A stretch of DNA of 64,000 nt from the NCBI RefSeq assembly GCF_000247695.1, contig NW_004624734.1, positions 7,750,695-7,814,694 of the forward strand, given 5' to 3'. Shown piece by piece: positions 47,320-58,534 of the stretch. This DNA is from Heterocephalus glaber. Taxonomy: Eukaryota > Chordata > Mammalia > Rodentia > Bathyergidae. Numbering within the stretch: position 1 is the first letter of the stretch; each line of letters starts with the position of its first letter. The translations under genes and the position numbers were made by a program. The notes under the pieces are model-generated. The model saw nothing but the letters and a program-made list of their open reading frames with translations. It did not search any database and was not told the DNA's origin.

Positions 47320-48679
47320 GGCCGAAGGGCTGGAGGAGGGGGCCACAGCCGCGGACTTTCTCCCTCCCCCTCGTGCGTCGGCGGGATTGTTGGGGCGCTG
47401 GGTCCCGGCCCCCGGATTGTGATGTTTCAGGTGGCGGTGGGCCGGGGGACGCAGCCCGGGCCCCAGGACCTGGTCCCCAGGTCTGGTCCTGCCCCCAGCA
47501 CCTCGCTCCCGTCGCGGTATGGACCCCGCCCCCCCATCCGCGGGTCCCCTAGGACCCCGTGGAAAGCAGCTCTTCGCGGAGGGACAGTGCCCAAGCCCTG
47601 CCCTGACCCCTGGAGGCCTGGGACACTGGCAGTGGCCTGGGTGGGGGCAAACTCAAGTGGTTGGAGATGGGTTGGGGGCTCCTAAGTGGGGGCCTCGTGG
47701 AGAAGGAATGGCCTTTTTCCTTGTTCTGGATGGTGGAAGCCATTTCCGGCCCCAGTTGTGACCCCAGGTTCTGAGAGGGGTAAGAAACAGCCCAACTCCC
47801 AGGAGCTGCGGTACCTCCCTCACCTCCGATGTCCTCTGACAGGAAAATGCAAGGATAGGCCTTTCGGCCCCTCCCTTCTGTTAACTCTTGAGAAGTCCCG
47901 GGTTTTATCTTCTTTGGGGCCCACAACTCCTGTGTCTCTGGAAAGAGGGAGGCCCGGAGACGTGGAAGTTACCCAAGGCAGAGAAGTGACCTAGGAGCAG
48001 GAGGTGCCAGCCACGTGTTCTGAGCTCAGGGCTCTGTCCCTTTCTAGAAAATGGCTTTCAATATGGCTCCTCCACAGGGTAAAAGTGGTCAGGGTGTGCT
48101 GAGCTAGCTGGTCACCCAGGAGTGAGGTTACCCTAGGGGAGGAGGGGGTGGGAATCACCACAGGAGCTCCGGGAAGGGGTAGCCAACTTGGGGGAGGACC
48201 TGGGGTGGAGGCAGAGGTCAGCACGGGACTGACCTCAGGAGGAGCAGAACCCCCGGGGCCAGGGCAGGAGCCGAGGCGTGGTGGGATCTGTCCAGTCACT
48301 GTCTTGGTTCTTAAAAGCATGGTCCTGTCACCCTCCAGGAGCAGGGCTGCCTCTTCCTCCTGCAGCCAGGCATCATCCTTAATTTGCCCCATCTGCTAGC
48401 CACCTCCCTGTTTTTAGACTCCAGTCTATTTTCTGTAATTGCTGTGGGCCAAAGTTGCACAGAAAATCATTCTCTTCACGAAGCTAAGAGCAGAGACAGC
48501 TTCCTGTCCATCAGGAAGTGGGAGGCAGAGAGCCTGGCTGAGACCTTGTGCTGTGGGCTTGAGCCACTGGACAGGCCACTCTGTGTGACACCATGATGAC
48601 TGACAGAGCCTCCTGGGGTGGAGGCCACATCGCACAGGCAGTGGCAGCTCCTGGGCTGGGAGGATGACCATCGCCACTG

Positions 48680-48735
48680 ATTGAGCACCAAGTGTGTGCC
48701 AGGTGCGGTCTGGAAAGAATTTCAGGTGGTTTTCA
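48680..48735 (+). repeat. MIR fragment
   Basis: 'ctgattgagcaccaagtgtg' and 'tgccaggtgcggt' match the MIR 5' part. Confidence 0.6.
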
Positions 48736-48871
48736 GAGGAGCATGGAGGCCAGCCCTGATCACGAGGGTGGACCCCAACATGGATTCACTGAACTCTGGG
48801 GCACAGAGGCTCCCATCAGCCCTGGCTCCCACTTGATTCAGTAACAGCTGCTGCAGGTCCTGGCCACGCAG

Positions 48872-49314
48872 TGCTACAGTTTGGATGTGTTTAGACCCCA
48901 AGCGTTCACGTATTGGAAGTTGGGTCCCCCAAGTGGCAACTGGGGAGACTGTGGGACCCCTGAAAGGTGTTTGGGACATCTTGGGTCTGCTGGGGATGTT
49001 CCCCTTGGAAGAGAGTAAAGTCGTTTTCAGAGGTCTCTGGTTGTCCTTGGAAGAGTGGATTGGTATATAAAGATCAAACCTCACTGCTTCTGCTTTCTGG
49101 GTTCCTGGCTCCCACGAGATGTGTCTCATCCCACGTGTCCCCACTAGGATGCCAGCCACTGTGAATGTAGTGTGGCCAGGGGGCCTTTGCCAGAGCTGGT
49201 GCTGTGCTGTTTGGACTTTAAACCTCAAAAACTGTGAGCTAAATAAGCCTCTTTTCTTTACAAGTTACCCAGCTTCTGATGCTTACTTATAGTAACAGAA
49301 AGTAGACTAATACA
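48872..49314 (+). mobile_element. Solo MaLR-type LTR
   Basis: A 443-base element starting TG and ending CA: 'acagtttggatgtgtttaga', 'aactgtgagctaaataagcc' (polyadenylation region), 'ctttacaagttacccagctt' and 'aagtagactaataca' match MST/MLT1-class ERVL-MaLR LTRs. The adjacent five bases do not match, so any duplication has decayed. It lies about 1.8 kb upstream of the CLMN start codon. Confidence 0.82.
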
Positions 49315-49324
49315 TCAGGTCACC

Positions 49325-49665
49325 TCCAGGTTTTTGCTTGATGTGTTCCCCTTGAATGCTATGCCCTGATTCCTCCTCTCACCTTTGCCTAGTTTATTCC
49401 TTCTCTATCACAACCACCTCAGGAGAACTTCTCAGACACCCCGGGCCAGCCGAATGCCTCCCGGTACCACTTCCATGGTGTTAGATACAATCTCACCCTG
49501 GGGCCCCGTGTCCGCATTGCACATTGTGCATACTTGATGGTTCCTCCATAAACGGAGAAGGCTGTGAAAACAAGGCTGTGTCTTTCACACGTCTCCATTT
49601 GTGTACTTGGTGTACTAGCCTGGCACATAGACGCCTCCATGATGAACAAATGCATGAATGAATGA
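49325..49665 (+). mobile_element. L2 3' end
   Basis: 'ttgaatgctatgccctgatt', 'tgatggttcctccataaacg' and the terminal 'ctggcacatag' with 'atgaatgaatgac' follow the L2 3' end. Confidence 0.75.
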
Positions 49666-50526
49666 CTCTAATTCTAGGCCTGAACTTAGGAAGTGGGGGC
49701 CAAATGAGCACCAGTTGATCCTCATGTCCTAGGGCCAAGTAAACTGGGAAGTGGTCAAGCCATGTTTGCAGTGGGAAGGCAAATGCCAACCCCCATGTCC
49801 CCTTCCTGGTGTGCACAGCCTGCGAGGGAGGGGTGTCTGACTCCAAGGGACTCGGGAATTTGGCCTCTTTGTGGACTAACAGTGCTCTTCTTTTACGTTT
49901 TTTTGGGGAAGGAAAAGTACGCTGCCCGAATCCTTGGCTTCATGGCGGTTTCCAGACACCATGCTTACAAAGTTGCTGGGTTCTTCTAGAATCCTTGACC
50001 TTGTTTAAATCTGATTTCGGCTGAGGGAGGGACTTGGAGTCAGAGACAGGACGGAACCTCTTTGAAACTCCTGGCCCCAGGGCTCTTCTGCCTTTGTGTA
50101 CAGGACTGAGTTTGGGCAGGAAGCCCGGATAGAGGTTTACATCTCTGCCCCCAGACCACTGTAGGAACTAATAGAAACTACAGAAGCGAACCCCAGAGTT
50201 CCCTCCCGGTGTCTGTCTGGACAGAAGTGTGATGGGCTGAGACAGAGGCGTTGCCTCTCCACGCAGCCGTAACCCCAAGGCCAGGCAGGCAGGGGTCAGA
50301 TCTGCCAAGTCAGCTGTCCAGGATGGGAGCGTAAGGCCACCTGGCTTTGCCCTGAAGTTCTCACTACCGACTCTGCACCCAGACTGGTGCTTAGCTGTGG
50401 AATTAGTCATATTAGGCACGTGTAGGTGACATTTTTCAAGTATTATTTCATTAAAATAATAACTCATCACCATGTAAACATCTTTAGGAATTTCAAATGA
50501 TGCCCAATTAAGAAATTGTAATGGGG

Positions 50527-50608
50527 GGCCAGGGATTTAACTCCATGGCACCACACCTGCCTTGCAAGTGCAAGGTCCTCAGTTCAATCCCCAGTACCGA
50601 AAAAAAAA
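50527..50608 (+). mobile_element. ID-type SINE with target-site duplication
   Basis: Sense ID body with A tail. A 17-base near-duplicate (AAGAARTTRTAATGGGG, two differences) is at 50510-50526 and 50609-50625. Confidence 0.9.
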
Positions 50609-50623
50609 AAGAAGTTATAATGG

Positions 50624-50759
50624 GGGCCAGTATGGTATGCACACCTGATATCCTAGCACTTGGGAGGCAGGAGGATTGTGCTGAGTTCAAGGCCAGCCTG
50701 GGCTACATAGTGAGTTCATAGCTAGCCTGAACTACATAGTGAGACCCTGTCTAAAAAAG
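50624..50759 (+). mobile_element. B1-like SINE with target-site duplication
   Basis: Sense B1 with an internal tandem duplication typical of the family ('ggctacatagtgagttcat', then 'gaactacatagtgagaccc'). GTTATAWTGG is at 50614-50623 and 50760-50769. Its left duplication overlaps the right duplication of the adjacent ID, so it inserted after the ID. Confidence 0.9.
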
Positions 50760-51240
50760 GTTATATTGGATCCTAGCTAGGTTGACCAATAATCATTCTT
50801 CAAGAACATCTGGGTAGAGCACTCTACATTATGATGTCACTAGGCTGCACTATGACATAAAGACTCCTCATTTATTCATTCAGCAAACATCAGTTGACTA
50901 TCCATTCATGGCCTGACTATGCTCCAGTGTGGCCTGGTTCCCAACAGGACTGGAACAGGGCTCTACCATTGTCCTTTAGTCCTGGTGTGGAAAGGTTTGG
51001 GCAACATGAGGCCGGCTGTCGGGAGCTGTGCAGGGCTCAGTGACAGGAGAGTGGTACAATGCAGCCTGTACCTGTCAGCCCGGAAGTGCAGGAGCCAGGC
51101 AGGCTAAGGAATTCTGCAGCACTCTGCACACCTCCGCTTCCAGTACACACTTCCATGTGCCACCCACTCACCTTTCTCTTACTGTTACAGATACCTGAGA
51201 TACTCAGCTTAGAGAGAAGGAAAGCTTATTTTGGTGCATG

Positions 51241-51321
51241 GCTTTATTATTATTATTATTATTATTATTTTATTATTTTGTACCGGGATTGAACTCAAGA
51301 CCTTGCGCTTGCGAGGCAGGC
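51241..51321 (-). mobile_element. 5'-truncated ID-type SINE with (TAA)n tail
   Basis: A (TTA)n tract followed by 'gtaccgggattgaactcaag' and 'cttgcgaggcaggcat' is the right half of an antisense ID; its 5' part is missing. It is inserted in an old antisense LTR and lies beside a B1-like element. Confidence 0.8.
51244..51275. repeat. (TTA)n tract, tail of truncated ID
   Basis: About ten TTA units forming the tail of the antisense ID. Confidence 0.9.
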
Positions 51322-51336
51322 ATATTAATATTATTA

Positions 51337-51486
51337 TTATTGGCTTTTTTGAGACAGGGTCTCATTGTGCAGTTCAGGCTGGCCTCAAACTCACTTTGTA
51401 CCCCATGCTGGCCTGCAACTCATCATGTTCCTCCTGCCTCAGCTTCCCGAGTTCTGGGATTACAGGCATGTGCCATCACGCACACG
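51337..51486 (-). mobile_element. B1-like SINE
   Basis: Antisense B1: 'gagacagggtctcattgtgc', 'ggctggcctcaaactcac', 'gggattacaggcatgtgcc'. Confidence 0.92.
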
Positions 51487-52299
51487 GCTGGGCTCGTGGT
51501 TTTCGAGCTGAGTCTGTGATTGGTTGGCCCTGTTGCCTTGACAGGAACATGTGGCAGGGCACAGCCGGTCATCCTGTCTGTGTTTGGGGGACACCTGAGA
51601 TCCGAACCAGAGCACCCACTTTGCTGTACCCTCCCAGAGATGCCTTGAAAGCGGAACTGTTGGACTCATGTTGACCAGTGCTTGACCAGCGTCCATTGCG
51701 AGCATGAATAAAGTCCATTTACGCTTTCCCCATGACTAACTCCTGATCCTCCCAAGCCCTGGACTCCTAAAGAGCAACAGGGCCTCTGCTGTGCTGGAAG
51801 AGTCAGGGTTTGGCCTGACTGCTGATTTCTTTCTGCTAAATTTTACACCCCCTTTGCCACCTTCCCCCAGGACCCCGTGGGCCATGAGAATGGTAGATGC
51901 TGAGACACAAGACTCCAAGAGCCAGCACAAGGATGGAGGCTTGTGACACAGCGCGGTGGACAGGAGTGGAGGGGCCAGTCCTGCTTTGGCTCCTTTGAGC
52001 CGTGCGGCCTCAGCTGTATTCCTAACCTCATTGCTGCCATGGTACAGTGGGGTCTCCAGACTCCACCTGGTTGGATTGTGTGAGGACAGAGACCAGCATA
52101 TGGAGAACCCAGGCTTTGGCCAAAGCCAGATCATTTCCACAGCACGAGATGAACCACATTTGGAAGAAGAACTGCTCCTGAACTTGGGCGAGTACCTGTA
52201 ATGTAAAAGAGTAATGTATTCTCAGAGATTTTATTAACTTTTATAGTGTGGAGGTGTTGGTGGGTGGTTTAAAAATTCTGCTTTCCTAAGTAGACAGCA

Positions 52300-52740
52300 C
52301 CGGATGCTGCAGTTTCCACAAATACAACCCTTCATTTCTCCAGGGTTTGAACAGTCAAAGGCGGCCTCCCTGGAGACAGCATGGCTAATATTTCGGTCGA
52401 TATGAGAATTCTATTTAAGGAGTGTACCTTTTCCAGGGAAGCAAATGATAAACTTTTTGCCCCATTAAGAGTGAGATATTGGCAATATAAAGATGTAGAG
52501 GGGAGAAGATACTATGCAGAAAGAAACTACCTAGACGAGATGTTTGCAGAAATATGTATAAATTTTTTCACCTTTTGAAATCAAAAGCAAACTCTGTTGC
52601 TGATAATCTGGAGCAGGATTCTTTTAAAGTCAGCGCTTGATGCAAATAAAATCCCTGGGCCGGCCCTGAAGTGCCACTCACTGCCTCAGTGCAGTTTAAT
52701 TGAATTTAATTGCATCTCTTGTCTTCCTGTGTGCTGACAT
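52300..52740. promoter_or_regulatory. Candidate conserved non-coding element
   Basis: A repeat-free, A+T-rich block unlike its G+C-richer neighbours, with an octamer ATGCAAAT-type site near 52640, paired TTTAATTGAATTTAATTG homeodomain-type sites at about 52700, and a GATAA-type site near 52600. A 65-codon open frame (52381-52578) lies inside without recognisable homology. Classification as an enhancer is inference. Confidence 0.35.
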
Positions 52741-52744
52741 GGAG

Positions 52745-52925
52745 AACTGTCATTTCCCCAGGACTGTGTCCATGCTTTGCATTTATTACCTCACTTAGTC
52801 CAGCAACCTTTTGGAGTACTGTTATCATTCTGAGTTTTATTGGTGAGGAAACTAAGGAGAGAAAAGTTCAGTAGCGTCCTGAGGTCACTTCAGTTGCAGT
52901 TCAGCCACGATGGGACTCACACCGG
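52745..52925 (+). repeat. MIR
   Basis: 'catttattacctcacttagt' and 'ttggtgaggaaactaaggag' follow MIR over most of its length. Confidence 0.75.
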
Positions 52926-53349
52926 ATGCTGCACAGAAGCCAGGTCTGACCTCTCCGTTCAGTGGCAGCAACCTTTGGTCCTTTGAATGGGTGAAAGTTA
53001 CTAAGTGGGACCACTCCAGTTAGAAACACACTGGGGGAGGGCGCCATCGGAACAAGACCAGTGTCACCAGAGCAAGGGCACTGGGCCAATCCAGAGCAAA
53101 TGGAAGACACCCCAGGCTGGCGTGCATCCCTCCAGTCTGCTCGCTTGTGGAGGGAGGTTGGCGAGCCCTGGTGGAGAGGAAGGGCAGGGAAGGGTGAGGC
53201 AGGTGAGCAGAAATATGGGCACAGAACTGCCCAGTTGCAAGGGTAGGGAGCTGGGAGGGAATACTGCACCGAGCCTTTTTCCCATGGCCCCCAGCGCCTG
53301 GCCTGCAGGAAGGAGGCTGCCTGGTGTTTGGAGCACCACACCGGCAATC

Positions 53350-53470
53350 AAACAGCCAGCACGGGTTCAAATCCTGACTCTCCACTTCCTTCCCTGAGGC
53401 CTTGGGGAAGCAACTTACCCCAAAGGGGCCTCAATTCCTGCCCTTTTGACGTGGGGCTTGCAGACCCTTT
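53350..53470 (-). repeat. MIR fragment
   Basis: 'gggttcaaatcctgactctc' and 'cttggggaagcaacttaccc' match antisense MIR. Confidence 0.7.
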
Positions 53471-53479
53471 CCCGGCACA

Positions 53480-56400
53480 GAGCAGGCACACACAGCAAGG
53501 GCCACTCAGTGTGCTGGGGCAGCTGACAAGCCCTGAGGGCTGGTGTCACTCAGAGCTTGGTCCCTGGGCCCGCAGGACTGTCCATCCTGGCTCACCTGAG
53601 AAGAGGGCCCTGCATGGTCCAGGTGGCCAACCACATTGTGTAAGTACTGCTTACCTTAACAAAGCAAATGTGCATGCAGCATCTGTGCCAGACCCTCTGG
53701 AGCCAACTTAGCAAGCTATTTCTGAGCCAGCTCTTCTGTGGAGCAGGATTCCTGATGATGTCACTTCAGGTCCAGGGTGCTGGTCACAGCTACTCAGCAC
53801 ACCCATCCACATCAGGCAGGGTCGAGGTGAGGTAGGACAGAAATGATAAAGACAGGGAGAAAGGGGATAAGGATGAATCAGAATTTTTAAATTGTGCTTT
53901 TAAGAAAAACTTCAGCTTTGGAACATGAAAGTTTCTTAAGCTTTTTTTTTTCCTTCCAGAGAACTAAAAACAAAACAAAAAAATTTCTAAGAGTCTTAAA
54001 GGCACAGCAAGTTTGTAAATTGGGTGACACCTCCGCCCTCAAGGAAGCCACAGTTATTCATGAGTAGCAGACCTCGACTTCAGCACACATGGAAATGGTT
54101 TGCATGCCGACATCGCCGGCCAGGTGGGTGACACCAGATGGTCACCGTGACCAACAGCAGGAGCACACAGCCTGGATCACCCATCTTGAAGACACCCCAG
54201 GAACCCATAAATAAACCAGCTTTGGATCATAAGGTCGCTCTCTCTCTGGAGGGCCCATGCTCTGTTTCTTTGAACATATCCTTTACATTTCTGCCAAATA
54301 ACTCTTTTGCATCCCGAAAATTCTTTTTCTACAATGGGAGTCAGCAAGCCTGCAGTACAGTTCTACTAGTTAGGGTGGGCTCACAAAGCTCTTAGGATCC
54401 TATCTGAAGGCAGACGGAAGTGAGGTTCTAAAGAGTCTTAGTGTGGGATGAAAGGTCCTCCTGGGTCGGGCTGAGCCCCATCTGCTCCTGCCAGTCCCCT
54501 CCCTCCTGGGCCTGAATTTGGGCCCTTGCCCTCTCACTGGTCAGTTGGTTGTCTTCCCTGGGTGGGTCAAAAGCTCTGGAAGGCAGCTATACAAGGAGGT
54601 GGGGCTGCGAAGGCAGTAGGAGGACTGGGCCTGACCGCAGGGACACTGGCTCCCTGATTGCCAGCTGACCTACCTGACTCGCCTGAGACTTTAGGAGCCC
54701 CTTCTCCTTTGAGAATAGGGCTCATCTCCCCTAAACAAGACACACCCACTCCCTGCCCACCGGAGCATCGCCTGTCCTGGGGCTCAGTCACTCTGGAAGG
54801 CGGGAGAAGACAGGCTTTTCCTCTGTCCTGCCAGCTGCCCTCCCTCTGCCAGTGCCCAGGTCCAATATGGCCCTGCAGTGCCTGAACCCCAGAATGGGGT
54901 TGGTCATTCAAAGCACTCCCCTACAGGCTCTGTGAGCCCACCTACTCCAGGGAGGGGTGGAGACCTTCCCTGCAGGCCAACTGGACTGTGGCAGTTGCGT
55001 GTGCTGTTGGCCCTCGGGGTGTGCCAGCTCCACCTCTTCCTGGTAGGACTTGGAGTGACCATGGACACAAAGCTTCCTGGAGTCCCGAGTCTCACCTGTT
55101 AGTTGGAAATTTCCATACACCTGTCCTGGATCCCCGGAGGGACAGGTGGGGTGTTCAGCTGGGATGATGGGGGACATGCTCATGAGGGGGTGGTCTTTGT
55201 GAGTCATGCGACACTCAGGAGGAAGGGGCAGGAAGGTGCTTGAACTGAGGGTGCCTTGAGCGGCAGATGAGGGGACCTAGGGCTGGGCGAGCAAAGAGGG
55301 GTGGTGGGAAGGTGACAGAGGGAGCAGGAGGAGCCCAGTGGCAGAAGCTAAAGTGAGGACAGTGGGTTTGCCCAGATGTTCTGCCCAGATGTTTGTGCTG
55401 TGTCAGAGAAGTCCCTTGGCGTTCCACAGGCCTTCTTCCCTCGCTCCCTCTCTGTGCTCCTTTTTTCCTTCTTCCCACTTCCCTCACCAGGGCTCCTCAG
55501 AGCAGCTGCCTTGTGCCAGCCACTGTGCAGCGCCCCAGGGCAGTGGCAGAGAAAGAGGACAGACACATGGACATTCATTATGCAGATGAGCCCAGGTGTG
55601 CTGAGTGCCATGGAGGGAGGTCAGGAGCTCGGGACCATCAAACCAGAAGCTGTTCTGGGGGAGAGTGGAGACAGGGCGGGGTGCTGGGGGATGGCGGTCA
55701 CCTGCAGTCACCGCTCGTTCCTTCACTCTGCGTCCACCGTGGGACTGGCTTTGGCCAAGGGACAGCAGCGAAGGTCACGCGCACATGGGCTTGGCGAGCA
55801 CTTGTGCACGTGGACTTCTGTCTGCTTTTGTGGCACGTGGGGCTCTGAGGCCAAGATGTGAAGAGTCCAGCAGAGGCTGGTGGAGAGGCCACCTGGAAGT
55901 GTTCCCAGCAGCCGCGCACCAGCTGCCACACATGGGAGGTGCAGGAGACAGTCCCGCCCGGCACCAGGGCTGCATGAGCTGGTGTCTTCCTCCCCACAGC
56001 ATCAGCGCATCTTGGTAAAGATTGGCAGAGACCTGATTTCCCATCAAATGCCCCTGTTCTCTAGGGTTTCACGGCTTGCGATTTGCATGCACCAAGTGTG
56101 CTCACCTGCTAAAAATGTACATAGTCACGAAATAGCCCAAGGAAGCACACAACAGGAGGGGGATTTGAGGTTCGGTGAGAGGTGGTCATCTTTCTCAGTT
56201 TTTTTATTTTAGAGCGTCAGTTCCACAACAGTCTAAAGCCTCTTTCCCAGGCCTGTGAGTGAGGAGGTTGCCACTCAGTGGTGAAAGCAGCTGCTCCCTT
56301 CCGCACACCCCTGCCTGACTTGGGGGGGAAGAGGAATGCATATGCTCCGAGGAAGGGTGACCTTTTCCACTGAGGCCATGCGGCTGAACTTTGACAATAC

Positions 56401-58518
56401 CTCTCTATTAAAATTGATGTTCCTCTTAACTGGCAGTGATGGGGACTGTTTCTTAAATGCTGCCAAACACAGTGACAGGTCCCAGGTGACAAGGCAGGGG
56501 TCTTGCTAATTCTGCTCCACAATGTCCCTGGCTACAAAGGGTTTCTGGCAGTTCCTACCTGTGAGCAGGGCTGGTTTTCTGAGGTCACCTGTCAGGCATC
56601 TGGGAACCAAGAGTTCTCTGCACATTGCCTGTGATTTCCCTTGGATTTCACACATCCTCCTGCCCTCAGAACTATTATTTTTTAAGAAAAGCAAAAATTA
56701 AATCCTTATTCCTCTCTAGGAGAGTGAGGGGGAAGCCGTGTCCCAGCATCTGGTCCCTTGTTCACTGTCAAACGACTTCAAGTGAATGCAGGTGATGCTC
56801 TTTCAGGGGAAAAGCAGAACCATGTGTGTAGCCCGGGGGCAGAGAGCAGGCGGAGGAATTCCACAGGGGGCCACGTGAGGGACACAGTGCCTCTCTGGGA
56901 ATATGCCTCAGCCCCTGAAATGTGACTGCCACCGTGTCTTCAGGACCCATACCTGAGGTATCTGAGGTGGATGCCACAGCGTCCACGGCCATGGGACAGT
57001 CGAGCTCCTCTGAGGTGGCTTCCTGTGTGGGCAACAGGCTGCTTGTGAAGATCAGATGGGAAGCGGTGTCTGAATGTCCCTCTCCCTCCCTAGGAAGGAA
57101 GCACCTTCCGGCTCAGACAGGCAGCCACAAACATCGGTTCCTACCCTGCTCCAACTGCAGGGCTGTTGGCCTGGGGCATCATTCACAGGTGCACAGCTGC
57201 TCTGCACAGCTGCTCTGTGGTCCCACACGGACTGCAGAGATGGGTACCACTGTGTCCACCTTCAGAGGGGGAGCCTGAGCCTCCAGAGGGGAAGTGTAGG
57301 TTTCTCCCACCCAACCTCCATTCACACTCCTGATGAGAGTACCCCAAGTTCTTTGGGGGAACTGCCTCTTCCGGTGATGGGCCACCCTGGGAAACTGTCA
57401 GTCAAAGTGCCACCTCCTCCAGCCAAGGAGCGAACTGGAATGCAGCTCCGCCCATCGAAGGCACTCTCTGAATCTGAGTTTCCACCTCTAGCAGAGGAAT
57501 GGAAGCAGTAAATGCCAGAGGCTGATTTGCCCAAGGAAGATAACAGTGGAGCAGGGAACTCTCCTATGGGTGTCTGCTCCCAGACCACTCCACTGCGCAG
57601 CAGGCTTACCCTGCCTCCAGACAGCTGCTTCTCTTCCTTTCACTCCCTAGACCCTGCCGAGCCTGCCCTTTCCCGCATGACTCAGTCCCACTGGGTTCTG
57701 TCACTTGCATTCCCTCAACTCTGGCTGACACAGGAAGTGCCTGTCCAGGGACACCGAGCTAAGGACCCGTCCCCAGGATCTCAGGTCAGTGCACTTTCCA
57801 CTGTGCCACATGGTATCTCAGGCAGAGCCTTTTAGTCAGTGTGACAGCATCAGCAAGGGCCTGGTGATGGGAACACATGCCCCGTGTGAAGCACGTGGAC
57901 ACCCCCTACCAGATCAACCTCAGAGGACATTCAGCAGGGACACCACACAGAAGCCAGAAAGCCACACACAGCCACACACCCTCTCTGGGTGTAATTAATG
58001 CAATATCTGGATTGTTTCTGTCAGCAACCTACTTTGCCATGCAAGCCCTCTATTCATCATATATTTTTGAAACCAAAGCAGAGGCCTCTGGAACAAGTGT
58101 GCTCATTTACTGCACAGTGGTGCTATATTGATGAAGCCAGGACAATTTGTGGGGGAACAAATCCCCCAAACTTCCCGAAATGACCTAGACAGCATGGGAA
58201 CCAAAGAGCAGGGCCAGGCTTGGGGGCTCTGAGTTGCTCTGGGGGTCACTCCCTAGTTGCCCATCTTCCTGGGCAGCCTCTCTTTGAAGTCACTGCTGGG
58301 ACGAGGCGGGGAGCAGGCTCCAGACCCCTGCGGGTGCCTTAGCTCCTGGGAGTCCTGCCTCCACCTCGGGTTCAAAAGCTCCTTTTCTCTGCTCTTGTGC
58401 CCACAGTGAGAGCCTTTGGGCACACTGCGGGGGCAGAGGGCTGCTCCACCTCAGCCAAGGTGCAGCTGCAGCCAGTGTGACACGGAGCCCTGAGCCTGCG
58501 GTTGTGTTCCCTGCTGGT
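53480..58518. other. Upstream flank with no identified feature
   Basis: Unique sequence with short frames on both strands; I recognise no repeat, RNA gene or exon. Confidence 0.45.
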
Positions 58519-58534
58519 CTCTGGAGCTTGTCTT

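Larger units (their letters stand above)
46790..47560 (-). promoter_or_regulatory. CLMN: CpG island and probable promoter of CLMN, with assembly gap
   Basis: Very G+C- and CpG-rich sequence surrounds the first CLMN exon on both sides of the gap, with GCC-repeat sequence in the 5' UTR just upstream of the ATG and GC-box-like runs beyond the gap. No TATA box is visible in the sequenced part. The transcription start must lie upstream of 47039 on the minus strand, either inside the gap or in 47320-47560, but the sequence does not show where. Island limits are judged by eye. Confidence 0.75.
51185..51610 (-). mobile_element. MaLR-like LTR fragment split by ID and B1
   Basis: 'acagatacctgagatactca' and 'aaagcttattttggtgcatg' before the SINEs, and 'gctcgtggttttcgagctga' with 'tggttggccctgttgccttg' after them, read as two halves of one antisense MaLR-type LTR. 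The SINE pair (51241-51486) is nested inside. Confidence 0.5.

Noticed and set aside
46954..47685. Long open frames crossing the assembly gap on both strands
   Set aside because: They are read through 217 N and have no meaning; the true CLMN exon starts at 47039.
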